In this document: piece after piece, positions 1-10,986 of the stretch
How positions within the stretch are numbered: position 1 is the first letter of the stretch
How the letters are laid out: every line of letters begins with the position of its first letter
DNA from: Dakarella massiliensis
Lineage (GTDB): Bacteria; Pseudomonadota; Gammaproteobacteria; Burkholderiales; Burkholderiaceae_F
Length of the DNA stretch: 64,000 bases
Direction: 5' to 3'
NCBI RefSeq assembly: GCF_001182045.1
Contig: NZ_CVTY01000004.1
Coordinates: 1-64,000, forward strand
The notes under the pieces: generated by a model
Databases searched by the model: none
Told to the model about the DNA's origin: nothing
The model's input: only the letters and a program-made list of their open reading frames with translations
Program-made: the position numbers and the translations under genes

Positions 1-30
1 CGTGCCGGGTAAAAGGCGGCAGGGTTATAG

Positions 31-2912
<2,882 letters not shown>

Positions 2913-3069
2913 TATAACCGTGCTGCTTAGTTAAATGACAGCAAAGGTTTTGAAAGGAAGCTTGCAAAAAGAAAGAAGTGTGTGAATGTGGAAAAGCAAG
3001 CCATGTGATTTCATTCCTTCCCAAAGAATTCGCTTCAGAAGTCCTAAAAAACTTTGAAAGCAAAGCCTT

Positions 3070-3187
3070 TGCCTGACGGCCATAGCAGAGTGGCCCCACC
3101 CCTTCCCATTCCGAACAGGACGGTGAAACGCTCTCGCGCCAATGATAGTCGGTTGTATTTCCGGTGAAAGTAGGTCACTGTCAGGCT
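3070..3187 (+). rRNA. rrf: 5S ribosomal RNA
   Basis: The gene lies 157 nt after 23S on the same strand. It has the terminal helix GCCTGAC (3071-3077) / GTCAGGC (3180-3186) and the conserved CCATTCCGAAC loop at about 3107-3117. At about 118 nt it has normal 5S length. It is the last gene of the rRNA operon, and no tRNA follows before the terminators. Confidence 0.95.
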
Positions 3188-3198
3188 CCCCTTTCAAG

Positions 3199-3234
3199 AC
3201 CCTCGAAAGTTTTTCTTTCGAGGGTTTTGTTTTA
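3199..3234 (+). terminator. rRNA operon terminator 1
   Basis: Stem CCCTCGAAAG (3200-3209) / CTTTCGAGGG (3215-3224), followed by TTTTGTTTT. This is a strong intrinsic terminator directly after 5S. Confidence 0.9.
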
Positions 3235-3255
3235 TGCGCGCCTGGAAAACCAGAT

Positions 3256-3294
3256 AAAAAGAGGCAGGAGCTGACGCTCCCGCCTCTTTTTTAT
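3256..3294 (+). terminator. rRNA operon terminator 2
   Basis: Second hairpin GAGGCAGGAG / CTCCCGCCTC with one mismatch. It is preceded by A5 and followed by T6, so it could work in both directions. Tandem terminators after rRNA operons are common. Confidence 0.85.
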
Positions 3295-3603
3295 TTGTTT
3301 CTTGTTAGATATTTATATATTTTCTGAACCTAACCTATTTTCCGGGATGTTGATGAGATCTTTTTTCTAAGCAAAGTTACCTACGTTTTAGCTTTTAAAT
3401 CAGAATAATCACACTAAAAATAGCGCATAAAGGCTATCAGAACGGCATTTTCTGGATAGAAATATAAAATATATATATTCCAACATTGATTCCGTTGGAG
3501 AGGATTTTGGTTACCAGCAGACAGCCTGTCTTCCCTGAGAACTGGCAGAGGAAGAAATAAAACAGGATCTGCCGGATTTCCTTCTTATATTGGAACCACC
3601 ATC
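3295..3603. other. AT-rich gap upstream of the transporter gene
   Basis: About 310 bases without a gene. The left half is AT-rich (for example AAATATAAAATATATATA around 3460-3478) and could supply a -10 element for the gene at 3604, but no convincing -35/-10 pair is visible. A small hairpin CCAAC / GTTGG occurs at about 3480-3498. No RNA gene is recognised. Confidence 0.4.
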
Positions 3604-4587
3604 ATGCAGCTGTTAGCAAAATTAAGTCTTTTCTTCAATAAGACATTTGCGCTTTGGGTCATTGTTGTTGGCGCACTTGCCTATGCCTTCCCGTCCACCT
3701 TTAAGCCGTTGGGTGCTTATATTGCCCCGCTGCTTGGTGTTGTCATGTTCGGTATGGGTCTGACTCTTACGGCCTCTGACTTCCGCGAAGTTGTTCGCCA
3801 GCCCCGTGATGTGCTTATCGGCATTCTGTCCCAGTTCCTCATTATGCCGATCGTTGCCTACCTGCTCTGCCTTGTGATGCATCTGCCGCCTGAGATTGCG
3901 GTCGGCGTCATTCTGGTTGGCTGCTGCCCCGGCGGTACCGCTTCCAACGTGATGACGTTCCTCGCCCGTGGTGATCTTACGCTCTCTGTGACGATCACTT
4001 CCTGCACTACGCTTCTCGCCCCGGTTGTGACACCGTTCCTGATCTGGGTGTTCGCTAAGCAGTGGGTTGATATTTCCCCGGTTGCTATGTTTATCAGCAT
4101 TGTCAAAATCGTGCTTCTCCCGATTGCTCTCGGTGTTGTGGTTCACACGGTATTTGGCAAGAAGGTGGAGGGCTTCGCCGCCGCTATGCCGCTTATCTCA
4201 GTTGTTGCCATCGCTCTGATTGTGGCTGCCGTCGTTGCCGCGACCGCGAATAAGCTTCTTGCTGTCGGCCCGCTCGTTTTTCTGGTTGTCGTGCTTCATA
4301 ACGGTTTTGGCTATCTCTTCGGTTACTGGACCGCGAAGCTTCTTGGTCTCAACCTCGCCAAACGGAAGTGCCTCGCTATTGAAGTGGGTATGCAGAATTC
4401 AGGCCTTGGTGTCGCTCTTGCTACCACCCACTTCGCTGCTATGCCGATGGCTGCCGTGCCGTCCGCGGTGTTCTCCTTCTGGCACAACGTTTCCGGACCG
4501 ATTCTTGCCACGGTCTTCCATCGTTGGCACGAAGAGGGTGAAAAGGAAACCTTCCTCGATAAAATTGAGAAGCAGAGAGCCGGCTGA
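3604..4587 (+). CDS. bile acid:sodium symporter (BASS) family transporter
   Basis: A 327-residue inner-membrane protein made almost entirely of hydrophobic segments, with about nine to ten membrane spans. Two motifs typical of the BASS family are visible: GCCPGGTASNVMT (about residues 107-119), in the crossing region of the first repeat, and EVGMQNSGLG (about 260-269) in the second. These form the sodium and substrate site in characterised members. Bacterial members carry organic acids such as pantoate or 2-keto acids as well as bile acids, so the substrate is not predictable here. The gene stands alone between the rRNA terminators and its own terminator at 4605-4640. Confidence 0.9.
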   Translation: MQLLAKLSLFFNKTFALWVIVVGALAYAFPSTFKPLGAYIAPLLGVVMFGMGLTLTASDFREVVRQPRDVLIGILSQFLIMPIVAYLLCLVMHLPPEIAVGVILVGCCPGGTASNVMTFLARGDLTLSVTITSCTTLLAPVVTPFLIWVFAKQWVDISPVAMFISIVKIVLLPIALGVVVHTVFGKKVEGFAAAMPLISVVAIALIVAAVVAATANKLLAVGPLVFLVVVLHNGFGYLFGYWTAKLLGLNLAKRKCLAIEVGMQNSGLGVALATTHFAAMPMAAVPSAVFSFWHNVSGPILATVFHRWHEEGEKETFLDKIEKQRAG

Positions 4588-4604
4588 TCCCGCCTATAAA
4601 CTAT

Positions 4605-4640
4605 GAAAAAAGCTGACCCGATTAAGGGTCAGCTTTTTTT
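4605..4640 (+). terminator. terminator after the BASS transporter gene
   Basis: Perfect 9-bp stem AGCTGACCC (4611-4619) / GGGTCAGCT (4626-4634), preceded by an A-run and followed by T7. Confidence 0.92.
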
Positions 4641-4769
4641 CTGCTCAAAGTTAGCTTTTTCAGTGGTATCTGTACGCTGTGTGGTCTATTATTAGCAATC
4701 CAATTCAAGCAAATGAAACGCGGTTTTCATTGCCATAAAAATTTCTAAATAAACTTTTGGATCTTCCCA

Positions 4770-5432
4770 ATGGATTTTGACTTCTCACTCGTGATGTCAT
4801 CTCTGCCGCTACTCCTGCAGGGCGCGCTAGTGACATTGAAGATTACGGCCCTTTCCGTCGGCCTGGGGTTGATTTTCGGCTTGCTCGCCGGCGTCGCGTC
4901 ACTCACGCCGTACTGGTGGGTGAGGATCCCCGCTCGCTGCTACGTGGATTTCATCCGCGGCACTCCGCTTCTGATTCAGATCTTCCTGATTTATTTTGCG
5001 CTGCCGGTCATTCTCAATACCCGAGTTGACCCGTTTGTTGCGGCGGTGGCTGCCTGCTCTATCAATTCCGGTGCCTATGTGGCGGAAATCTTCCGTGCCG
5101 GTATTCAGTCCGTGGACCGCGGTCAGACTGAAGCTGGTCGCTCGCTCGGTCTCACCTGGTTCCAGACCATGCGCGAGATCGTTATTCCGCAGGCTTTCAA
5201 GCGGATCATTCCCCCGCTTGGCAACGAATTCATTGCCATGCTGAAGGACAGCTCCCTGGTGTCCGTGATCGGTTTCGAAGAACTGACCCGTTCCGGTCAG
5301 CTGATTATTGCTCAGACCTACGGCTCGTTTGAAATCTGGACCAGCGTCGCCATTATTTATCTTGCGATGACGCTTACGATTTCTCAGTTTGTTGCCTTCC
5401 TTGAACGGAAATTCAGAACAGATGAACGATAA
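4770..5432 (+). CDS. polar amino-acid ABC transporter permease
   Basis: A 220-residue inner-membrane permease of the HisM/GlnP type. It has about five hydrophobic segments and the cytoplasmic coupling motif (EAA loop) [20 protein letters not shown] at about residues 118-137, which docks on the ATPase. The stop codon overlaps the next gene by 11 bp, so the two are translationally coupled. No periplasmic binding-protein gene is beside them, although this class needs one; it may be encoded elsewhere. The AT-rich 130 bp upstream (4641-4769) follows a terminator and should hold the promoter. Confidence 0.92.
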   Translation: MDFDFSLVMSSLPLLLQGALVTLKITALSVGLGLIFGLLAGVASLTPYWWVRIPARCYVDFIRGTPLLIQIFLIYFALPVILNTRVDPFVAAVAACSINSGAYVAEIFRAGIQSVDRGQTEAGRSLGLTWFQTMREIVIPQAFKRIIPPLGNEFIAMLKDSSLVSVIGFEELTRSGQLIIAQTYGSFEIWTSVAIIYLAMTLTISQFVAFLERKFRTDER

Positions 5433-6159
5433 GAAAACCATGATTGAGATTAAGGACCTTCACAAGCGGTACGGTGATATCGAGGTCCTCCACGGCATCA
5501 ACCTGACCGTGGCTCCGAAAGAAGTGGTCGTTGTGATTGGCCCGTCGGGTTCCGGCAAATCGACCATGCTGCGCTGCATCAACTACCTGGAGGAAGCTTC
5601 CTCAGGCGAAATCTGGGTGGATGGCGAGAAGATTGAGCCGAAGACGAATCTCAACCGGATCCGCGCTGAAGTCGGCATGGTGTTCCAGCACTTCAACCTG
5701 TTTGAGAATAAGACTGTTCTTCAGAACATCATGCTCGCTCCGATGCGGGTCCGCGGCGAAAGCCGTGAAGTGGCTGAAAAGAAGGCGCTTGAACTTCTTG
5801 ATATGGTGGGTCTGAAGGATAAGGCGAACGTTTATCCGAAGAACCTTTCCGGCGGTCAGCAGCAGCGTGTCGCTATCGCCCGTTCTCTCGCGATGAACCC
5901 CAAAGTCATGCTGTTTGACGAGCCCACGTCTGCCCTTGACCCGGAAATGGTGAAGGAAGTGCTTGACGTCATGAAGAAGCTCGCAAATGACGGCATGACG
6001 ATGATCGTCGTGACGCATGAGATGGGTTTTGCCCGTGAAGTCGGCGACCGCCTGATCTTTATGGCCGACGGTCAGATTGTTGAACAGGGAGTTCCGGAGG
6101 AAGTCTTCGCGAACCCGCAGCATAACCGTACGAAGCAGTTCTTCTCGAAGATTCTGTAA
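5422..6159 (+). CDS. polar amino-acid ABC transporter ATP-binding protein (GlnQ/HisP type)
   Basis: Cytoplasmic ATPase subunit for the preceding permease. Walker [10 protein letters not shown], the signature [15 protein letters not shown], Walker [15 protein letters not shown] and the switch histidine in VVTHEMG are all intact. The start at 5422 gives 245 residues, the usual size for this family, and overlaps the permease gene by 11 bp. An in-frame ATG at 5389 would add 11 residues unlike the family, and ATG 5440 is a less likely alternative. Substrate specificity cannot be read from the ATPase. Confidence 0.92.
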   Translation: MNDKKTMIEIKDLHKRYGDIEVLHGINLTVAPKEVVVVIGPSGSGKSTMLRCINYLEEASSGEIWVDGEKIEPKTNLNRIRAEVGMVFQHFNLFENKTVLQNIMLAPMRVRGESREVAEKKALELLDMVGLKDKANVYPKNLSGGQQQRVAIARSLAMNPKVMLFDEPTSALDPEMVKEVLDVMKKLANDGMTMIVVTHEMGFAREVGDRLIFMADGQIVEQGVPEEVFANPQHNRTKQFFSKIL

Positions 6160-6171
6160 GGCGGTCGGGTC

Positions 6172-6789
6172 TCAGCTCTTCTGAGTCCCATCAGCCGGAG
6201 CCAGATCCGGAGCGATGCAGAGTCTGTGATACAGTGTCACGGCTCTTCCTACCAGCTCCGGGACGGCTTCGGCTTTTTCTTTCTTTTCCAGGTACTCTAT
6301 GGACCGCATCAGGCGCTTCTGTCCGTTCTCACGGATCAGAAGATAGCCTTCTGAAGGTCCAGGCTCCGAAATGGCTCGGATGACCGCCAGGTCCCCTTTT
6401 GAAATGCCATCGGATTCAAGCTCGCTGTCCGTCACCTCGAAGACTTCCTGAACATCAGAAGAACCCACGTGGAGCCGGTTGTCCTGGAGCTCAAGAGAAA
6501 CAGTTTTTGGACCGAGTTTTTTTTCCGCCTTGGGAAGGGAGGATTTTGGAGCCGACGCAACCTCCAGACGGATGCCGCGCGCCTGGTGCGGCACGGTAGA
6601 AATCAGTCCTTTCCGTTCAAGTGCCCTGAGATGGCTTTCCGCCGCGTTCGGGGATGAAAAACCGAAATGGTCCGCGATTTCCTTCCGTGACGGGGGGACT
6701 CCGGATGTGGAAATCTGATCGCGGATGAATTTGAAGACGGCAAACTGTTTCGGTGTGAGTCGCTTCTTTCTTCCGTTGGTTGCAGGCAT
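6172..6789 (-). CDS. LexA-like repressor with degenerate autoprotease domain
   Basis: 205 residues from the ATG at 6789, which has GGAG six bases upstream. The frame stays open to 6924, but the extra 45 residues do not resemble LexA. Residues 11-75 are a near-canonical LexA winged-helix domain, including the recognition stretch FGFSSPNAAESHLRALERKG. The C-terminal half keeps the length of a LexA S24 domain and the DGISKGDLAVI segment that corresponds to the GIxDGD motif. The catalytic serine position holds Glu123 (DSEL where LexA has GxSM), and no Ala-Gly cleavage site can be found. A KRL at 158-160 may correspond to the catalytic lysine region. Inference: it binds SOS-like operators but probably cannot cleave itself. 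A true LexA may exist elsewhere, or the SOS response may be rewired. Divergent from scpB. Confidence 0.8.
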   Translation of the reverse strand: MPATNGRKKRLTPKQFAVFKFIRDQISTSGVPPSRKEIADHFGFSSPNAAESHLRALERKGLISTVPHQARGIRLEVASAPKSSLPKAEKKLGPKTVSLELQDNRLHVGSSDVQEVFEVTDSELESDGISKGDLAVIRAISEPGPSEGYLLIRENGQKRLMRSIEYLEKKEKAEAVPELVGRAVTLYHRLCIAPDLAPADGTQKS

Positions 6790-6937
6790 CCGCGTCTCCA
6801 TCGCCTTCAGGCGCATTTTCAGCCCGGCCGGCGGCCGGGGGGTCGTGTTAAACTCAGTGCCGGTCTGATGTCTCAGGGCCGGGGAAATGCCTCCGGCTTC
6901 TGCCCTTTGCGTTGGGAAAGACACCGGATCCGAAAAT

Positions 6938-6951
6938 ATTAATCGATTAAT
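6938..6951. promoter_or_regulatory. candidate operator in the lexA-like/scpB intergenic region
   Basis: Perfect 14-bp palindrome ATTAATCGATTAAT. Read on the minus strand the area is a tandem repeat of CGATTAAT. It lies 28 bp before the scpB start and about 150 bp upstream of the lexA-like start, in the shared intergenic region. It may be an autoregulatory site. It does not match the enterobacterial CTGT-N8-ACAG box. Confidence 0.4.
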
Positions 6952-6978
6952 CGCTTTTTAATAGACGTTTTAGAGAAG

Positions 6979-7650
6979 ATGCCGCTAGAAAATCCTCTGG
7001 TGATCTTGGAGGGTGCGCTTTTAACCGCCGGCCGTCCGCTGACTGTCCGCGAGATGCGGCTCCTTTTTTCGAATGCCTACAGCCGGAGCGACATTCTGAA
7101 GTGGCTGGAGGAGATTCAGCAGAAATGGTCCGGCCTCGCGGTGCACCTCACCGAGGTGGCCGGTGGATGGCGTTTTTCCGGCAGCTCAGAGCTTGAACCT
7201 TACCTGAGACGCCTCACAACGGAAAAGCCGCCCCGCTACTCGCGCAGCTTTCTAGAGACACTCGCGATTATTGCCTATAAACAGCCAGTGACACGAGGTG
7301 ATATTGAAGATATCCGCGGAGTCACGGTGAACTCCAACATCATGAAGCAGCTCCAGGACCGGGACTGGATCGAATGCGTGGGGCACCGCGATACTCCTGG
7401 CCGGCCGGCACTTTGGGCGACGACCGCGAAATTTCTGGAAGACTTCACACTGGAGTCCCTCAGAGCGCTTCCGGTTGTTCCGGAAAGCACCGAAGTGCAG
7501 CCCCGCCTGCCCGGTTTCGAAGATCTCTCAAAGAACGGCGCGGGGGCTGATTCCGCGGCCGAAGCGAATCCCGAACCGGTCCGGGAGTCTGAGCCGGAAG
7601 CATCTGATGAACCTTTAGAAACGGAAGAGCAGAAAAATGACGAATCCTGA
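6979..7650 (+). CDS. scpB: SMC-Scp complex subunit ScpB
   Basis: A 223-residue chromosome segregation and condensation protein, the winged-helix dimer subunit that works with ScpA and SMC. Residues 1-170 carry the tandem winged-helix core, including FLETLAIIAYKQPVTRGDIE and the RDTPGRPALWATT-like wing at about 138-150. The tail is acidic and low-complexity. scpA and smc are not adjacent. The gene overlaps rluB by 14 bp, so the two are co-transcribed. It starts the long + strand translation-gene run. Confidence 0.95.
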   Translation: MPLENPLVILEGALLTAGRPLTVREMRLLFSNAYSRSDILKWLEEIQQKWSGLAVHLTEVAGGWRFSGSSELEPYLRRLTTEKPPRYSRSFLETLAIIAYKQPVTRGDIEDIRGVTVNSNIMKQLQDRDWIECVGHRDTPGRPALWATTAKFLEDFTLESLRALPVVPESTEVQPRLPGFEDLSKNGAGADSAAEANPEPVRESEPEASDEPLETEEQKNDES

Positions 7651-8641
7651 AGAAAAGCCCGGCATGCCGGAAGTGACCTCCGGGTCGGAGCTCGAGGCTG
7701 AACGCACGCTTTCCGCGATGAAGGCCAAGGCAAGCGGTAAGTCTGAAAAGCTTCAGAAGGTGCTCGCCGATCTGGGACTCGGATCGCGGCGCGCCATGGA
7801 GACCGTTATTGATGACGGCCGTGTGGAGGTGAATGGGAAAACTGCCTATCTCGGACTGCGCGTGTTTCCAGAGGATGAGATCCGCGTGGATGGGAAAAAG
7901 GTCTCGCGGGATGACGCGGAGGAAGATCTGCCGCGCGTGCTCCTTTATAACAAGCCTGAGGGTGAAATTGTTTCAATGAAGGATCCCGAAGGCCGTCCGA
8001 GCGTCTTTGATCATCTGCCCCCGATCGATAAAGGGCGCTGGATTGTGGTCGGACGCCTCGACTTCAATACGGAGGGACTGCTGATCTTTACATCGAGCGG
8101 TCAGCTCGCGAACCTTCTCATGCATCCCAGAAACGCGATCGAGCGTGAATATATGGTGCGTGTGACAGGCGAACTCACAGACGAGATGGGAGAGCGCCTG
8201 GTAACCGGTGTGATGCTGGACGATGGTCCGGCCCGTTTTGCTCATATTTCCGATCAGGGCGGCACGGGACTCAATCACTGGTATCTCGTGCGTCTTTCCG
8301 AAGGCCGGAACCGTGAAGTGCGCCGCATGTTTGAAGCGGTCGGTCTTGTGGTGAGCCGGCTGATCCGGGTGCGGTTCGGTGACCTCGAGCTGCCGCGCGG
8401 TCTGAGGCGCGGTGAAAAGTCTGAAATGAGCCGGGAATCCGTGCAGGAGTGGCTCCTTCACCTGAAGCTTGCGCAGCAGAAGGCGGCTGAGAAAGGAGAA
8501 TTTTCCCGCGGTCACGGCAGAAAGTCCGCGCAGCGAAGAGACCGCCGGTCACAGGCCCCGAAGAGAGAAAACCGCGAGGGTGCATCAGGCCGTACAGGAG
8601 CCCGCCGCCCAAGGGCCCATGGAAGCGGTACCCGCCTTTAA
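7637..8641 (+). CDS. rluB: 23S rRNA pseudouridine(2605) synthase RluB
   Basis: 334 residues. An S4 RNA-binding domain (about 35-95, KLQKVLADLGLGSRRAME) is followed by the RsuA/RluB catalytic domain, with the nucleophilic Asp in GRLDFNTEGLLIFT (about residue 140) and the later motif EGRNREVRRMF. A basic, low-complexity C-terminal tail of about 60 residues follows, as is usual in betaproteobacterial RluB. RluB rather than RluE or RsuA is preferred because of the S4 domain, the long tail and the scpB neighbour. It overlaps scpB by 14 bp. Confidence 0.93.
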   Translation: MTNPEEKPGMPEVTSGSELEAERTLSAMKAKASGKSEKLQKVLADLGLGSRRAMETVIDDGRVEVNGKTAYLGLRVFPEDEIRVDGKKVSRDDAEEDLPRVLLYNKPEGEIVSMKDPEGRPSVFDHLPPIDKGRWIVVGRLDFNTEGLLIFTSSGQLANLLMHPRNAIEREYMVRVTGELTDEMGERLVTGVMLDDGPARFAHISDQGGTGLNHWYLVRLSEGRNREVRRMFEAVGLVVSRLIRVRFGDLELPRGLRRGEKSEMSRESVQEWLLHLKLAQQKAAEKGEFSRGHGRKSAQRRDRRSQAPKRENREGASGRTGARRPRAHGSGTRL

Positions 8642-8681
8642 TTTTGCGGGATTTTCCTAGCAATGAGAGAAAAAAATAGGT

Positions 8682-8873
8682 TATAATTCAAAAATTAAAT
8701 CGCAGGACTGCTGTTTGGTCCTGCGTCTCGGTTTCATATATCCGGTTTCGTTTTTTCAGATTCCGGAATGCCCGACATGAATTCGGGCGGATGAAAATGG
8801 GCGCTGAGCCCATTTTTTTTTGAACATTTTTAATTGTCAGTTAGTTATCTAACGAAGAACATATAAAGAGTAC
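8682..8873 (+). promoter_or_regulatory. promoter and structured leader of the rimP-nusA-infB operon
   Basis: A perfect -10 TATAAT is at 8682-8687; the -35 is not clear. Transcription from about 8694 would give a leader of about 180 nt. It holds a hairpin right at the 5' end (CGCAGGAC 8701-8708 / GTCCTGCG 8718-8725), a second one (CCCGA / TCGGG, 8771-8787) and an intrinsic terminator (8793-8821) before rimP. This arrangement suggests attenuation or NusA-dependent read-through control of the operon, which is inference. Confidence 0.6.
8793..8821 (+). terminator. leader terminator upstream of rimP
   Basis: Stem AAAATGGGC / GCCCATTTT with loop GCTGA, running into T9. It lies between the likely promoter and rimP, so it is either an attenuator or the end of a short leader RNA. 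Confidence 0.85.
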
Positions 8874-9461
8874 ATGACTGCCAGAACAATGGATTTGAGC
8901 GAGGCAATTGCCCATACCGTCGAAGGAATGGGATATGAATTTGTTGAACTGGAACGCCTTCCTGGCTCTATGCTCCGCGTCACGATTGACACGGAACAGG
9001 AGGGGGGCATTTCGGTCAACGACTGCGAGGCCGTCAGCAATCAGCTGACCGCTCTTTTCGCCGCGGAAGATGTGGATTACAAGCGGCTCGAAGTCACGAG
9101 CCCGGGTGTTGAAAGACCTCTGAAGAAAGCAAAGGACTGGATCCGTTTCGCGGGTTCTCTGGCTCACGTGGAACTCTTCGCCCCGATGTTTGCCGAAGGT
9201 TTTCCTGAAGCGGGGCGCCGCAAGCTTGACGGCCGGATTCTTTCGGTTTCAGGCGAGCCGGGCAGCGAACAGATTCAATTTGAATTCACGGGCGAGAAGC
9301 CTTTCCGCACGCCGTCTCAGGCGTTCCGCGGCCGGCTGGAGGCCCGCAAGGGCGGACGTTCTCATGAGCAGGCAGCCCCCATTACGGTGGAATTCCCCCT
9401 CTCCGAAGTAGAACACGCGCACTTGATTGCAGAACTTGATTTTAAAGGTGGACGTAAATGA
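8874..9461 (+). CDS. rimP: ribosome maturation factor RimP
   Basis: A 195-residue cytoplasmic protein needed for 30S subunit maturation. The N-terminal RimP domain (VEGMGYEFVELERLPGSMLR) and the diagnostic EVTSPGVERPLKK segment at about residues 72-85 are present. It is longer than the usual 150 residues because of an insertion in the C-terminal SH3-like domain (about 130-165). The start chosen has AAAGAG upstream; ATG 8889 is an alternative. The ATG of nusA overlaps its stop codon (ATGA). Confidence 0.94.
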   Translation: MTARTMDLSEAIAHTVEGMGYEFVELERLPGSMLRVTIDTEQEGGISVNDCEAVSNQLTALFAAEDVDYKRLEVTSPGVERPLKKAKDWIRFAGSLAHVELFAPMFAEGFPEAGRRKLDGRILSVSGEPGSEQIQFEFTGEKPFRTPSQAFRGRLEARKGGRSHEQAAPITVEFPLSEVEHAHLIAELDFKGGRK

Positions 9462-10957
9462 ATAAAGCGATGAGCGGCAAAGATCTTCTTGATATGGTCG
9501 AGGTTCTTGCCCACGAGAAGAGCGTTGACATCGATGTCGTGTTTGGCGTTGTGGAAGTGGCTCTCGCCACGGCAATCAAGCGCTCGACTTTCCCGGGCGA
9601 GGATGCGGATGTGGTGGCGCATATCGACCGCGAAACGGGTGACTATTCCGCTGAGCGCCGCTGGCTGATTGTTCCTGACGAACAGGGCCTGCAGGAGCCT
9701 GACCGTGAGGAAATGTTCAGCGATATTCATGACGACTATCCTGATCTCGCCGAGGGCGATTACATCGTCCGTCCGGTGACCCCGGCTCACTCTGATGCCC
9801 GCCGTTTTGCTCAGGACGCGAAGCAGGTTATCCTGCAGCGTCTCCGCGATGCCGAGCGTGCTCAGATCGTGAAGGAATTCCTTGACCGCGGCGAGTCGAT
9901 CGTGAGCGGGCAGGTGAAGCGTATGGACAAGGGCGACGCGATCGTTGAGCTCGGCCGCCTTGATGCCCGTCTCCCGCGTGACCAGATGATCTCGCGCGAA
10001 AATATTCATCCTGGGGACCGTGTGAAGGCTTACGTGCTGCGCGTTGAAGACAGCCAGCGCGGCAAGCAGGTCATTCTTTCCCGCACGAGCCCGGACTTCC
10101 TGAAGAAGCTGTTCGAGCTTGAAGTTCCCGAAATCGAAGAGGGTCTCCTCGAGATCAAGAGCGTTGCCCGCGACCCCGGCCTTCGTGCCAAGGTGGCTGT
10201 GCTCGCTCACGACTCCCGCATTGACCCGATCGGAACCTGCGTTGGTATCCATGGCAGCCGCGTGAACGCGGTGACGGCCGAACTCTCCAACGAGCACATC
10301 GATATCGTGCTCTGGAATGAGGATCCGGCTCTCTACGTGCTTGAGGCTCTGAAGCCGGCTGAAGTTCAGTCCATTGTTCTGAACGAGGACGACAAGAGCG
10401 CTGATGTGGTGGTTCCGGAAGAGAAGCTCGCCGTGGCGATCGGTAGCCGCGGTCAGAATGTGCGTCTCGCCTCTGAGCTGACTGGCTGGCAGATCAATAT
10501 CATGACGGCTGATCAGGCTGACGAGAAGCACAAGACCGAAACCGACGCCAGCCGCCGCGAGTTCATGGAACAGCTTGATCTTGATGAAGATGCCGCTGAT
10601 GCTCTGATCGATGCAGGCCTTGCCTCCATCGAAGACGTTGCCTACATCCCCGAGAAGGAGCTGCTCGAAATCGGCGCGTTTGATGAGGACACCGTCAAGG
10701 AGCTTCGTTCCCGCGCCCGTTCAGTGCTGACGCGCCGCGCCATCAAGCGTGAAGAGAATCTCCGCCTCGCCGATAAGAGCCTGCTGGAGCTTCCGGGGCT
10801 TGACGGCGATAAGGTGAGCGCTCTTGTGACCGCTGGCGTCAGAAACGTTAATGATTTGGCTGATTTGGCCACTGACGAATTGGTTGAAAAGACTGGCTTT
10901 GATGAGAAAACGGCCGCCGATCTGATTATTGCAGCTCGCGCAGTGGTTTATCCGTAG
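9458..10957 (+). CDS. nusA: transcription termination/antitermination factor NusA
   Basis: 499 residues. In order: N-terminal RNA polymerase-binding domain (1-130), S1 domain (about 135-200, SIVSGQVKRMDKGDAIVELG), two KH domains (about 230-350, including VAIGSRGQNVRLASELTGW), then two acidic repeats ending with LLELPGLDGDKVSALVTAGV. This is the E. coli-like architecture with both acidic repeats. It couples to rimP by a 4-bp overlap and precedes infB by 29 bp. NusA probably also acts on the leader terminator of its own operon. Confidence 0.97.
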   Translation: MNKAMSGKDLLDMVEVLAHEKSVDIDVVFGVVEVALATAIKRSTFPGEDADVVAHIDRETGDYSAERRWLIVPDEQGLQEPDREEMFSDIHDDYPDLAEGDYIVRPVTPAHSDARRFAQDAKQVILQRLRDAERAQIVKEFLDRGESIVSGQVKRMDKGDAIVELGRLDARLPRDQMISRENIHPGDRVKAYVLRVEDSQRGKQVILSRTSPDFLKKLFELEVPEIEEGLLEIKSVARDPGLRAKVAVLAHDSRIDPIGTCVGIHGSRVNAVTAELSNEHIDIVLWNEDPALYVLEALKPAEVQSIVLNEDDKSADVVVPEEKLAVAIGSRGQNVRLASELTGWQINIMTADQADEKHKTETDASRREFMEQLDLDEDAADALIDAGLASIEDVAYIPEKELLEIGAFDEDTVKELRSRARSVLTRRAIKREENLRLADKSLLELPGLDGDKVSALVTAGVRNVNDLADLATDELVEKTGFDEKTAADLIIAARAVVYP

Positions 10958-10986
10958 GCTGAAAGAGATTAGGGGAAAAAATATTT

